From assembly GCA_016744315.1 (NCBI GenBank), contig JADGER010000003.1:1-39555 (forward strand): 39,555 bases of DNA, in the 5' to 3' direction. A program made the translations under genes and the position numbers. Within the stretch, counting starts at the first letter, position 1; each line of letters starts with the position of its first letter. Below are positions 9,001-20,400 of this stretch, one piece after another. Below the pieces are notes generated by a model. That model saw nothing but the letters and a program-made list of their open reading frames with translations, ran no database searches and was not told the origin of the DNA. This DNA is from Sulfurovaceae bacterium. GTDB lineage: Bacteria > Campylobacterota > Campylobacteria > Campylobacterales > Sulfurovaceae.

Positions 9001-9937
9001 TTTGAAGCAAGGTAATAAAGTTATCTTCATTAGAGAATTGTACTCTAACAGGAATGGTATTAATAAAGAGTCCTACCATCTTATCAATTCCTTCAAGCCC
9101 ATCAACTCTTCCTGATACAGTAGAACCAAAGACAACATCATTACTGTTATTATACTTTGCCATCACAATAGCCCAAATGGTCTCTATTAAAGCATTGGTG
9201 GTAACGGCATACTTTTGAGTCAGTTTTTGAAGTTGTAGGGTCTGCTCTTTACTAATAATCAACTTCTCCTCTTTAGCTCTATACCCTTGCTCTTTGGCAT
9301 TAAGCTTTTTAGGAATGAGTACATCGGTTTCATAACCTTCTAAGTAGTTACTCCAGAATATTTTGGTTGTATCCATATCTTGTTTCTTTAACCATTTAAT
9401 ATAATTACTATAAGGTTTAGCAATAGGTAAGTCAATGGCTCTTTTTGCTTTTAATGCACTATAGATAGTAAAGAGTTCTTCAAAGATTACACCTAGTGAC
9501 CATCCATCGATTAAGATATGATGATTTGACAAGACAATGGTATGAACGTTCTCGTTCACCTTAAAGACTTTTAATCGTAAAGGATTCTCTTTAGAGAGTT
9601 CAAAGTAACGCTCTCTATCTTCTCTCTCAAATCTTTTTATATAAGCTTCTTGCTCCTCTCCCATTGCCACAATGTCTTGATAACTTAAATTAATCTCTCC
9701 TTTTTTTAAAACAACCTGTTTATATTCAGAGACTTGGTCATAGATAAAAATAGTTCTAAGTATGTCATGTCTTTTTATCAGTTCATTCCAACTCTCTTTA
9801 AAGAGTTCTGAACTAAAGTTACCTTCCACATCAAAGCTTATCTGTTCAAAGTAAGGAGACTCATTTGCTTCTTTACTGAAAGAGTGAAATAGTATTCCCT
9901 CTTGTAAAGGGGTTAAAGAATAGATGTTTTTTACCAT
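3044..9937 (-). CDS. NRPS2: two-module nonribosomal peptide synthetase, C-A(Ser)-PCP-C-A(Gly)-PCP-TE
   Basis: Terminal synthetase of the assembly line, 2297 aa. Rough domains: C 1-433 (HHILIDGWS), A 443-950, PCP 953-1020 (GGHSL), C 1036-1466 (HHIVSDGWS), A 1476-1983, PCP 1990-2060 (GGHSL), type I thioesterase 2080-2297 (nucleophile motif GYSSGG, likely His in GNHEDM). The N-terminus SLTPLQEGILFHS resembles an acceptor communication region and the DCL type of condensation domain, which suits an upstream partner ending in an epimerase. Specificity codes read by hand against GrsA numbering: first A domain DVWHVSLIDK (Ser), second DILQLGVVWK (Gly). The start ATG lies one base after the NRPS1 stop with AAAGGT upstream, implying translational coupling. 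All catalytic motifs appear intact. The thioesterase could hydrolyse or cyclize; the sequence does not say which. Confidence 0.95.
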   Translation of the reverse strand: MVKNIYSLTPLQEGILFHSFSKEANESPYFEQISFDVEGNFSSELFKESWNELIKRHDILRTIFIYDQVSEYKQVVLKKGEINLSYQDIVAMGEEQEAYIKRFEREDRERYFELSKENPLRLKVFKVNENVHTIVLSNHHILIDGWSLGVIFEELFTIYSALKAKRAIDLPIAKPYSNYIKWLKKQDMDTTKIFWSNYLEGYETDVLIPKKLNAKEQGYRAKEEKLIISKEQTLQLQKLTQKYAVTTNALIETIWAIVMAKYNNSNDVVFGSTVSGRVDGLEGIDKMVGLFINTIPVRVQFSNEDNFITLLQKVMKSAIVAKDHHHYSLAEIQNLTPLKNNLIKQLMVFENYPISTDEDDTLGFELGNIRNFSQTNYDFLIMIHALETINIEFHYNELLYSKATLNNIKNSFAQVIDAFITLPQNNVSELNIISNEEQNLLQSFNQTQNDYPKNKTIIELFEEQVKKTPNNIAVVYENRELTYEELNQKANQLGHYLRETQNIQADTLMPIMVDRSEWMIIAILGVLKSGGAYLPIDPEYPEDRITYMLEDSKATLVLCDTTNYGKAISNLNALTLNIIDIETFEKENNALSTNLDSINSASNLAYVIYTSGSTGKPKGVMVEHAGVVNRITWMKKEYNLDSNDTILQKTPFSFDVSVWELLLPMIYGTKLVFAKPNGHKDNEYLIELIKKESISFMHFVPSMLSTMLYNKELSNCNSLRNIVCSGEALPLDTINSFYDILEDNNLKLHNLYGPTEASIDVSSFYCDKTKTYKSIPIGKPIANTKLYILDQTQNQLPLGAIGELYIAGDGLARGYLNKPELTKKVFINHPTLGRIYKTGDIAKYQEDGNIEYLGRVDDQVKIRGFRIELGEIENSILSFKGIKEAVVLAKEQQLIAYVVEETKESIEELKAHLKSKLPSYMIPSYFIELESLPLTPNGKIDKKALPSVNEADNHKVYIEASNETEKKLESIFCEVLKVDKVSMDDNFFEVGGHSLTAITTIAKVSKAFSVEIKLKELFIYNSIQGLAKLIASKTKVEHIAILPLEPQESYEVSNAQRRLWVLDKMQDGSNVYNMPEALRFKENINMEVLQESVTRLINRHEILRTNFKERAGEVRQVISKEVNEDIIEVLELKEDEVNDYLLKSATAIFDLEKDALLSLKVINGNILFVNMHHIVSDGWSIAIIVKELSELYTALDNKEEPNLKPLTIHYKEYTAWQNALLKDEAYLEKHQSYWHKALKGHQTLEFPLDHSRPSSQTFEGSHLNFKLNTEQSRKLKSYTKNSTLFTVILTITNILLSKYGNQEDILLGTPIANRGHEQLFDQIGLYVNTLALRTKLDNTKSFEENLSTITEKTLEAFEHQSYPFDKLVDELDLERDLSQNPLFNMMIVLQNNEQSELNFSNNQTELQVIDTKSAKFDMTFNYMEIEEEIVLNIEYNTALFNASTIERLFLNLETLVENISNTTILNELNIISNKEQTLLESLNQTQKEYPKDKTIIELFEEQVKKTPNNIAVVYEERELTYKELNQKANQLGHYLRDTQNIEADTLVPILLDRSEWMIIAILGVLKSGGAYLPIDPEYPEDRIAYMLEDSKATLVLCDTTNYAKAISNLNTLNLNIIDIESFGRENTFPTKNLSIINSASNLAYVIYTSGSTGKPKGVMLTQKNVTSFTANMKEKFNIKERETIYAITTIAFDISVLELISSLLTNLTVIIASSNNLEENIKEIENNPIDIIQTTPTRYNALMDLNPQALKRVNKLLIGGEKLNKEVLSKLQTLDCELYNVYGPTEATVWSTVKRVDMGELNIGKPLCNEMAYILTQTQTQLPLGAIGELYIAGDGLARGYLNQPELTNKVFINHPTLGRIYKTGDIAKYQEDGNIEYLGRVDDQVKIRGFRIELGEIENSILSFKGIKEAVVLAKEQQLIAYVVEGTDLSNDDSKNIIEALKAHLKSKLPSYMIPSYFIELESLPLTPNGKIDKKALPSVNEADNHKVYIEASNETEKKLESIFCEVLKVDKVSMDDNFFEVGGHSLSAIKVISNINKHFNQEISLAEIFKKSSIQELVIVINTIGNKKEKKKDSLPYKLYNEDKKDVIMVFPTMFHSVDDIFMHKLTQELSEYKIYAFEFLEAKNRIEQYCKLLNTLEDEFSFFGYSSGGQLGFEVIKALEKQNLKKPKKLILLDSWKTTELNSFGEREREDMFEMLKEDGLELDNGKMNAFIDMANATINKGVIDMDIALIKAGIPHKETMEKYSQSWESNTSQSYIVYEGFGNHEDMVKDGYITQNSELIKKCLSKVLVCEND

Positions 9938-9938
9938 T

Positions 9939-12900
9939 TTATATACCTTTGTTTATAATTTCTAAAAAATTATTTAGTGCTTCAATATCCAAATTATCAG
10001 CATCAATATCACTAGGAGTCAACTCTGTACTCTCTTTTCTTTGACAATGTTCAACCACCTCGACCAAAGAGGCTTTGAGATAATGGGTTAATTGCTCTAT
10101 ACGCTCTTCATTAAATTCAAACTCATCATACGCAATGGACATAGAAAATTGATTGTCTGTAATAATGGCGTTCATGTCCAATTTATACTCAGAAGTGAAA
10201 TCCTCTCCTTCTGAGGCTCCTGCACTCTCTCTTGCCATCTCAAAGAGTTCAGTATTTAAACTGTTATCAAACTCTCCTAAGTAGTTAAAAGATATCTGAG
10301 GGGTATAACTTAATGCTTCTTTACTGATGTATTTAAGTACTCCATAACCTAGCCCTTTATCAGGAATGGATCTTAGAGACTCTTTCATGTGTTTAATCTG
10401 ATGCTCTAGGGTTTGCTCTTGATGATATGCTAACTTTACAGGATAGGCTGTAGTAAACCATCCTATGGTTCTTGAGAGATCTACATCTAGCACCTCTTCT
10501 CTTCCATGTCCTTCTAATGTAATTAATACCTCTTTCATGGAGAAGCTTCTATACAGAGCAAGACTAAGTGCTGTAAGCAGTAAATCATTAATCTGTGTGT
10601 TATAAGCAAAGTTCGACTCTTCTAAAAGATTTCTAGTCTCCTCTTTGGATAACGTAAAGTTGGATGACTTTCTGTTTTTACCTAAGCGTATTACTACTTC
10701 ATTATCACAAGGAACAATTAATTCATGATTAGTAACCTCTTGCCAGTAGGCTAATTGGATTGGAATGGTTTTTACATAACTATTCAAAGCTACTGTATAG
10801 CTTTTAAAAGAATCTGTTTTTAAAGGCAATTGAATGTCTAAACCATTTTTATAATCGTTATAGGCATTATTAAAGTCTTCAAGTAGTATTCTCCATGAAA
10901 CACCATCTACAATCAAATGGTGTAAAATAATTAGCAATCTGTCCTCTTCCTGCTCTGTTTTAAAGAGTACCACTTTCATGAGTGATGACTCTTCTATATT
11001 AAATGAAGCTTGGAAGGTATCGGTTTGGGCTTCTATAGACTCTAAGCTCTTTAACTTGACCACTTCTACATCAATAGGGAAATCAACAGCATGATTTATT
11101 TGGTTAAATTCACCCTTTTTATTCTTTGGATAGTTCACTCTTAGAATATCATGATGTATTTGTAATTTCTTAATAACAATGTTGAGAATCTCCTCAGAGA
11201 TAGACTCCTTCATCTTGAAAAAGACCGATTGGTTAAAATGGTTTTTAGGGGTAGAATTTTCAAAGAACCATTGTTGGATTGGGTTGAGTTCTATCGCTCC
11301 TTCTACACTTATTTGTGCAATAACTCTTGTACTCTTTTCAAGGTACGTTGCCAACTCTTTAATGCTACTGGCTTTAAAGATACTTTTTATATCAAGCTTA
11401 TACCCTTTACTGGCTATTTTAGAAGTAATTTGAATCGCTTTAATAGAGTCTCCACCTATTTCAAAGAAGTTATCTTCTGTTGAAATTTTCTTTATGGTTA
11501 ATACTTCTAAAAAGGCTTCTATTACAATGGTTTCATTTTCATTTTTAGGTTCTATGTATGTTTTACCACTCTCTTCTTGATTGACTTCAGGTAAAGCTTT
11601 TTTGTCTATCTTTCCATTAGGCGTCAATGGTAATGATTCTAACTCTATAAAATAGCTTGGAATCATGTAGCTTGGTAGTTTACTTTTTAGGTGGGCTTTT
11701 AACGCTTCAATGATATTTTCAGAATCATTATTACTTAAATCAGTATCTTCTACCACATACGCTATCAACTGTTGCTCTTTGGCTAGAACTACTGCTTCTT
11801 TGATTCCTTTAAAGCTTAAAATAGAGTTTTCTATCTCTCCTAACTCTATTCTGAATCCTCTTATTTTTACTTGGTCATCCACACGTCCTAAGTATTCAAT
11901 ATTTCCATCTTCTTGGTATTTGACGATATCACCTGTTTTATAGATTCTTCCTAGGTTTGGATGATTGATGAACACTTGTTCTGTGAGTTCTGGTTTGTTT
12001 AGGTATCCTCTTGCTAAGCTGTCTCCTGCGATGTAGAGTTCTCCTATCGCTCCTAATGGTAGTTGCATTTGATGTTGGTCTAGAATGTAAATACTATTAT
12101 TTGAAAGAGATTTACCAATAAGTACTTTTGAAGTGTCTTTGAATTGATAAGAGGTAGCATAAATAGTAGCTTCTGTTGGTCCATAAAGGTTTCTTATATC
12201 TATCTCTTTATCAATAAGAGAATCAATAATATTTTTAGCTATAGGTTCTCCTGCCATATTAAGGGTAGTAACATTAGATAAATTGGCTTTCTCTTCTAAT
12301 AGCAATTTTACTACAGAGGGAACCGTATTAATAAAGATATTTTTATCTTTATGTAAATGATTTAATATATCAATTCCTGATTTTAATACTTTTATTGTTT
12401 TTGATTTAGCTAAGGTAAAGAATATTTCAAAAAGTGAAATATCAAAACAATATGATGTTGCAAAGTACATTAAATCAAATGAAGTATCTTTAAATTCATT
12501 TAATCCCCAAAAGGTGAAAGATGAAAGGTTAGAATGTGTTAACATCACCCCTTTAGGCTTTCCAGTAGACCCAGAAGTATAAATAACATAGGCTAAGTTT
12601 GAAGCACTGTTAATAGATTCTAAATTAGTATCTAAAGCATTATTTTCTTTTCCAAAAGTTTCAATATCAATAATATTAAGATTTAAAGTATCTAACTCAC
12701 TTATTGTTTTAGCATAATTAGTAGTATCACAAAGTAATAATCTAGCCTGAGAGTCTTCCAACATATAGCTTATTCTATCTTCAGGATACTCAGGGTCAAT
12801 CGGAAGATAAGCTCCACCTGATTTAAGTACTCCAAGAATAGCAATAATCATCCATTCACTTCTATCAACCATAATAGGCACTAAGGTATCAGCTTGAATG

Positions 12901-14410
12901 TTCTGTGTTACTCTTAAGTAGTGACCCAGCTGATTGGCTTTTTGGTTCAGCTCTTCATAAGTCAGTTCTCTCTTTTCATAAACCACTGCAATATTATTAG
13001 GTGTTTTCTTGACCTGTTCCTCAAAGAGTTCAATAATCGTCTTATCTTTTGGATACTCTTTTTGTGTTTGGTTGAAGCTTTGGAGTAAAGTTTGTTCTTC
13101 ATTTGAAATAATGTTAAGTTCATTGAGTACCGTTCTGTTACTAATGTTCTCTACAAGTGTCTCTAAGTTCAAAAAGAGTCGCTCTATGGTTGAAGCTTTA
13201 AAGAGTGCTGTGTTGTACTCTATGTTTAATACTATCTCTTCTTCTATCTCCATATAGTTAAAGGTCATATCAAACTTAGCACTTTTGGTATCAATGACCT
13301 GTAATTCAGTTTGGTTATTTGAGAAATTGAGTTCGTTCTGTTCATTGTTCTGTAAAACAATCATCATGTTGAAAATAGGATTCTGACTTAAGTCTCTCTC
13401 CAAGTCCAGTTCATCTACCAATTTATCAAAAGGATAGCTTTGGTGTTCAAAGGCTTCTAATGTCTTTTCTGTAATGCTTGAGAGATTCTCTTCAAAGCTC
13501 TTTGTGTTATCAAGCTTAGTTCTTAGTGCCAAGGTATTGATATAGAGTCCTATTTGGTCAAAGAGTTGTTCATGTCCTCTATTGGCTATTGGGGTTCCTA
13601 AGAGTATATCTTCTTGATTGCTATATTTAGACAAAAGGATATTGGTAATAGTTAAGATTACAGTAAAGAGGGTACTATTTTTAGTGTAGCTCTTTAGTTT
13701 TCTACTCTGTTCTGTATTTAGTTTAAAGTTGAGATGGCTTCCTTCAAAGCTTTGGCTACTTGGTCTACTATGGTCTAATGGGAATTCTAGGGTTTGATGT
13801 CCTTTAAGGGCTTCATGCCAATAGCTTTGGTGTTTCTCTAAATAAGCTTCATTTTTTAAAAGATTGTTTTGCCAAGCTGTATACTCTTTATAGTGAATGG
13901 TTAATGGTTTTAGCTTTGGTTCTTCTTTATTATCTAAAGCTGTATAGAGTTCTGATAGCTCTTTAACGATAATGGCGATTGACCATCCATCAGAGACAAT
14001 GTGGTGCATATTCACAAAAAGGATATTTCCATTAATAACTTTTAAACTTAGTAACGCATCTTTTTCTAAATCAAAGATGGCTGTAGCACTTTTAAGTAAG
14101 TAATCATTTACTTCATCTTCTTTAAGTTCTAGTACTTCTATAATATCTTCATTTACTTCTTTACTTATAACCTGTCTTACTTCTCCTGCACGCTCTTTAA
14201 AGTTGGTTCGGAGTATCTCATGTCGATTAATCAATCTTGTAACACTCTCTTGAAGTACTTCGATATTAAGATTTTCTTTAAAGCGTAAAGCTTCTGGCAT
14301 GTTATACACATTGCTTCCATCTTGCATTTTATCCAGTACCCAGAGTCTTCTTTGGGCATTGGATACTTCATAACTCTCTTGTGGTTCTAATGGTAGAATG
14401 GCGATATGTT
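9939..14410 (-). other. NRPS1 module 5 (C-A-PCP-E), D-alanine predicted
   Basis: The A-domain code DIFNNALIYK is close to the alanine code DLFNNALTYK reported for McyA of microcystin synthesis. The PCP carries GGDSI, and the epimerase has HHLIVDGVSWRIL. Together these predict D-Ala. The terminal ~27 residues resemble a donor communication region that would dock NRPS2. Confidence 0.8.
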
Positions 14411-17400
14411 CTACTTTCGTTTTAGAGGCTATCAGTTTGGCTAACCCTTGAATGGAGTTATAGATGAACAGTTCTTTTAGTTTTATCTCTACTGAGAATG
14501 CTTTGGATACTTTAGCAATGGTAGTAATGGCTGTTAAACTATGTCCACCTACCTCAAAGAAGTTATCATCCATACTCACTTTGTCTACTTTTAGTACTTC
14601 ACAGAAGATAGATTCTAATTTCTTTTCTGTTTCATTGGAAGCTTCAATATAGACTTTATGATTATCTACTTCATTGACACTTGGTAATGCTTTCTTATCT
14701 ATCTTTCCATTTGGAGTCAATGGTAATGATTCTAACTCTATAAAGTAGCTTGGTATCATGTAGGAAGGTAGTTTACTCTTTAGGTTGACTTTTAACGCTT
14801 CGATGATGTTTTTAGAATCATCATTGCTTAAATCAGTACCTTTTACCACATACGCTATCAACTGTTGCTCTTTGGCTAGAACTACTGCTTCTTTGATTCC
14901 TTTAAAGCTTAAGATAGAGTTTTCTATCTCTCCTAACTCTATTCTAAATCCTCTTATTTTTACTTGGTCATCTACTCGTCCTAAGTATTCTATATTTCCA
15001 TCTTCTTGGTATTTAGCAATATCTCCTGTTTTATAGATTCTTCCTAGGGTTGGATGGTTGATGAAGACCTTTTTGGTTAACTCTGGTTTGTTTAGGTATC
15101 CTCTTGCTAAGCCATCTCCTGCTATGTAGAGTTCTCCTATTGCTCCTAAAGGAAGTTCTTGTTGGTTTTGGTCTAGGATGTATGCCATTTCATTACATAA
15201 AGGTTGTCCAATATTAAGTTCACCTATATCTACTCTTTTAACGGTTGACCATACTGTAGCTTCTGTAGGTCCATATACATTATAGAGTTCACAGTCTAAT
15301 GTTTGTAATTTACTTAATACCTCTTTATTTAACTTCTCTCCACCTATTAAGAGTTTATTCACTTTCTTTAAAGCTTGTGGATTTAAATCCATTAACGCGT
15401 TATACCGTGTAGGAGTTGTCTGTATAATATCAATAGGATTGTTTTCTATCTCTTTAATATTTTCTTCAAGATTATTAGAAGAAGCGATGACAACTGTTAG
15501 GTTAGTAAGTAGAGAAGAAATTAATTCTAATACAGAAATATCAAAGGCTATCGTTGTGATTGCGTAGATAGTTTCTCTTTCTTTAATATTAAACTTCTTT
15601 TTCATATTAGCTGTAAAGGATGTAACATTACTTTGTGTTAACATAACTCCTTTCGGTTTCCCTGTACTCCCAGAAGTATAAATAACATACGCCAAATCAG
15701 AAGAGCTATTGATAATCTCTAAATTAGTATCATCTAAAGAACCTTTTGTACTGTAGTCTAATGCCTCAACATCAACACTTTGTATATTGAGTGTTTGACT
15801 ATAAGTATCAGCCTTATTTCTGTTCTTCATATCACTTAATAATATCTTAGCCTTAGAGTCATTTAACATATAGCTTATTCTATCCTCAGGGTACTCAGGG
15901 TCAATCGGAAGATAAGCTCCACCTGATTTAAGTACTCCAAGAATAGCAATAATCATCCATTCACTTCTATCAACCATAATAGGCACTAAGGTATCAGCTT
16001 GAATGTTCTGTGTTACTCTTAAGTAGTGACCCAGCTGATTGGCTTTTTGGTTCAGCTCTTCATAAGTCAGTTCTCTCTTTTCATAAACCACTGCAATATT
16101 ATTAGGTGTTTTCTTGACCTGTTCCTCAAAGAGTTCAATAATCGTCTTATCTTTTGGATACTCTTTTTGTGTTTGGTTGAAGCTTTGGAGTAAAGTTTGT
16201 TCTTGGTTTGAAATAATGTTGAGTTCATTGAGTACCGTTGTGTTACTAATGTTCTCTACAAGTGTCTCTAAGTTCAAAAAGAGTCGCTCTATGGTTGAAG
16301 CATTAAAGAGTGCTGTATTGTACTCTATGTTTAATACTATCTCTTCTTCTATTTCCATATAGTTAAAGGTCATATCAAACTTAGCACTTTTGGTATCAAT
16401 GACCTGTAATTCTGTTTGGTTATTTGAGAAATTGAGTTCGCTCTGTTCATTGTTCTGTAAAACAATCATCATGTTGAAAAGAGGATTCTGACTTAAGTCT
16501 CTCTCCAAGTCCAGTTCATCTACCAACTTATCAAAAGGATAGCTTTGGTGTTCAAAGGCTTCTAATGTCTTTTCTGTAATGCTTGAGAGATTCTCTTCAA
16601 AGCTTTTAGTGTTATCCAGTTTGGTTCGTAATGCCAAGGTATTGACATAGAGTCCTATTTGGTCAAAGAGTTGTTCATGTCCTCTATTGGCTATTGGGGT
16701 TCCTAAGAGTATATCTTCTTGATTGCTATATTTAGACAAAAGGATATTGGTAATAGTTAAGATTACAGTAAAGAGGGTACTATTTTTAGTGTAGCTCTTT
16801 AGTTTTCTACTCTGTTCTGTATTTAGTTTAAAGTTGAGATGGCTTCCTTCAAAGCTTTGGCTACTTGGTCTACTATGGTCTAATGGGAATTCTAGGGTTT
16901 GATGTCCTTTAAGGGCTTCATGCCAATAGCTTTGGTGTTTCTCTAAATAAGCTTCATTTTTTAAAAGATTGTTTTGCCAAGCTGTATACTCTTTATAGTG
17001 AATGGTTAATGGTTTTAGCTTTGGTTCTTCTTTATTATCTAAAGCTGTATAGAGTTCTGATAGCTCTTTAACGATAATGGCGATTGACCATCCATCAGAG
17101 ACAATGTGGTGCATATTCACAAAAAGGATATTTCCATTAATAACTTTTAAACTTAGTAACGCATCTTTTTCTAAATCAAAGATGGCTGTAGCACTTTTAA
17201 GTAAGTAATCATTTACTTCATCTTCTTTAAGTTCTAGTACTTCTATAATATCTTCATTTACTTCTTTACTTATAACCTGTCTTACTTCTCCTGCACGCTC
17301 TTTAAAGTTGGTTCTGAGTATCTCATGTCGATTAATCAATCTTGTAACACTCTCTTGGAGTACTTCCATATTAAGATTTTCTTTAAAGCGTAAAGCTTCT

Positions 17401-20400
17401 GGCATGTTATAGACATTGCTTCCATCTTGCATTTTATCCAGTACCCAGAGTCTTCTTTGGGCATTGGATACTTCATAACTCTTTTGTGGTTCTAATGGTA
17501 GAATCGCGATATGCTCTACTTTGGTTTTAGAGGCTATCAGTTTGGCTAAACCTTGAATGGAGTTATAAATGAACAGTTCTTTTAGTTTAATCTCTACACT
17601 AAACGTTTTAGACACTTTAGCAATGGTAGTGATGGCTGTTAAGCTATGTCCACCTACTTCAAAGAAGTTATCATCCATACTCACTTTGTCTACTTTTAGT
17701 ACTTCACAGAAGATAGATTCTAATTTCTTTTCTGTTTCATTAGAAGCTTCAATATAGACTTTATGATTATCTGCTTCATTTACACTTGGTAAGGCTTTCT
17801 TATCTATCTTTCCATTTGGGGTGAGTGGTAAGCTTTCTAGTTCGATGAAGTAGCTTGGTATCATGTAGCTTGGTAATTTACTTTTTAGGTGAGCTTTTAG
17901 TGCTTCGATGATGTTTTTAGAATCATCATTGCTTAAATCAGTACCTTCTACCACATACGCTATCAACTGTTGTTCTTTAGCTAGAACTACTGCTTCTTTG
18001 ATGCCTTTAAAGCTTAAAATAGAGTTTTCTATCTCTCCTAACTCTATTCTAAATCCTCTTATTTTTACTTGGTCATCTACTCGTCCTAAGTATTCTATAT
18101 TTCCATCTTCTTGATATTTAGCAATATCACCTGTTTTATAGATTCGTCCTAATGTTGGATGGTTGATGAAGACTTTGTTGGTCAGTTCGGGTTGGTTTAA
18201 ATAGCCTCTTGCTAATCCGTCTCCTGCTATGTAGAGCTCTCCTCTTGCTCCTAAGGGGAGTTGGGTTTGAGTTTGGTTTAGGATGTATGCTTTTGTATTA
18301 GGTATCGATTTACCAATTGAAATATCTTGCTTAACTCTATCTATTTGCTTATAATGGGTCACATCGGTTGCTTCTGTTGGTCCATAGGTATTAAATATAT
18401 TAATATTAGATACTTCTAGAAATCTTTTAAAGAAGTTTATATCTAATGATTCTCCTGCAAAAGCAATATCTTTTAAAGAAGAGAGTGCTTGGTATCCATT
18501 TTGTTTGTTCTCTAAGAGATTCAGTATTGGTTTAAAGGCACTAGGCACACTATTGATGAGCGTTATTTGATGTTTATCTATTAAGTCAATTATATGTTCA
18601 GGATTATAGTATTGACCATCCGACAATATTAACTCTCCTCCATGTACCAAGGGAGCCAATAAGTTTTTAGTGGAAGCATCAAAGGCAAAGGATATGATTA
18701 AAAGAGTTTTATTGCTCTCATTGATATTAAATGTTTCACTGTACCATTGAAGTAGATTAATAAAGGTGTGATGTTCAACCATAACCCCTTTTGGTGTTCC
18801 TGTTGAACCTGAAGTATAAAGAACATACATCAAGTTACTCTTTTTTACTGATACTTTAGGATTTATTATTGGATAATGAATATGTTCATCATTAAACTCC
18901 TCTATACTAATGATGGTTGTTGTATTAGTAAGAGTAGTCAATTTCTCTTTTAATGCCTTATTGGTTAATACCACTTTAGCTTTAGAGTCTTGAATCATAT
19001 ATTCAACTCTATCTTCAGGATAAGAAGAATCTATTGGTATATAAGCTCCACCTGATTTTAGTACTCCTAGTATGGAAATAATCATCTCTAATGAACGATT
19101 AACATTAACACCTACTAAATCATCAGTACTTATTCCTAATTCAATTAGATAATGGGCTAAACTATTAGCTCTTTGATTAAGCTCTTGGTAAGTAAGTTCT
19201 CTCTCTTCATACACCACAGCAATATTATTTGGACTCTTTCTAACCTGTTCTTCAAAGAGTTCAATAATCGTTTTATCTTTTGGGTACTCTTTTTGGGTTT
19301 CGTTGAAGCTTTTGAGTAAAGTTTGCTCTTCGTTTGAAATAATGTTGAGTTCATTAAGTATGGTTGTGTTATTGATGTTTGCTATAAGCATCTCTAAGTT
19401 CAAAAAGAGTCGCTCTATGGTTGTAGCATTAAAAAGGGCTGTATTGTATTCTATCTCTAATACTATCTCTTCTTCTATCTCCGTATAGTTAAAGGTCATA
19501 TCAAACTTAGCACTTTTAGTATCAATTGCTTGTACTTCTGTTTGATTATTTGAGAAGTTGAGTTCGCTCTGTTCATTGTTCTGTAAGACAATCATCATGT
19601 TAAAGAGAGGATTCTGACTTAAGTCTCGTTCCAAGTCCAATTCATCTACCAATTTATCAAAAGGATAGCTTTGGTGTTCAAAGGCTTCTAATGTCTTTTC
19701 TGTAATGGTTAAGAGATTCTCTTCAAAGCTTTTAGTGTTATCAAGCTTAGTTCGTAATGCCAATGTATTGACATAGAAGCCTATTTGATCAAAGAGTTGT
19801 TCATGTCCTCTATTAGCTATTGGAGTTCCTAAGAGTATATCTTCTTGATTGCTGTATTTAGACAAAAGGATATTGGTAATAGTTAAGATTACAGTAAAGA
19901 GTGTACTCTCTTTGGTAAAGCTCTTTAACTTTCTACTTTGTTCTTGATTTAGTTTAAAGTTAAGATAGTTTCCTTCAAATGTTTGGCTACTTGGTCTACT
20001 ATGGTCTAATGGGAACTCTAAGGTTTGATGTCCTTTAAGGGCTTCATGCCAATAGATTTGGTGTTTCTTTAAGTAGGCTTCATCTTTTAAGAGATTGTTT
20101 TGCCAAGCTGTGTACTCTTTATAGTGAATACTTAATGGGTTTAGCTTTGGTTCCTCTTTATTGTCTAAGGCTGTATAGAGATAGGAAAGCTCTTTAATAA
20201 TAATGGTAATTGACCATCCATCAGAAATAATGTGATGCATATTGACAAAGAGAATATTTCTATTAATCACTTTGACGTCTATTAATACATCTTTTTCTAA
20301 ATCAAAAATGGATGTAGCAGCTTGAAGTAAGTATGCATCTACTTCATCTTCTTGGATGCTTAGTTCTTCTATTACTACTTTATTTACTTTAGCACTTATT

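Noticed and set aside
13000-17800. 3.1-kb DNA repeats as a mobile or CRISPR-like repeat
   Set aside because: The repeats are in-frame NRPS modules. No short regularly spaced repeat array with unique spacers was seen in the window.
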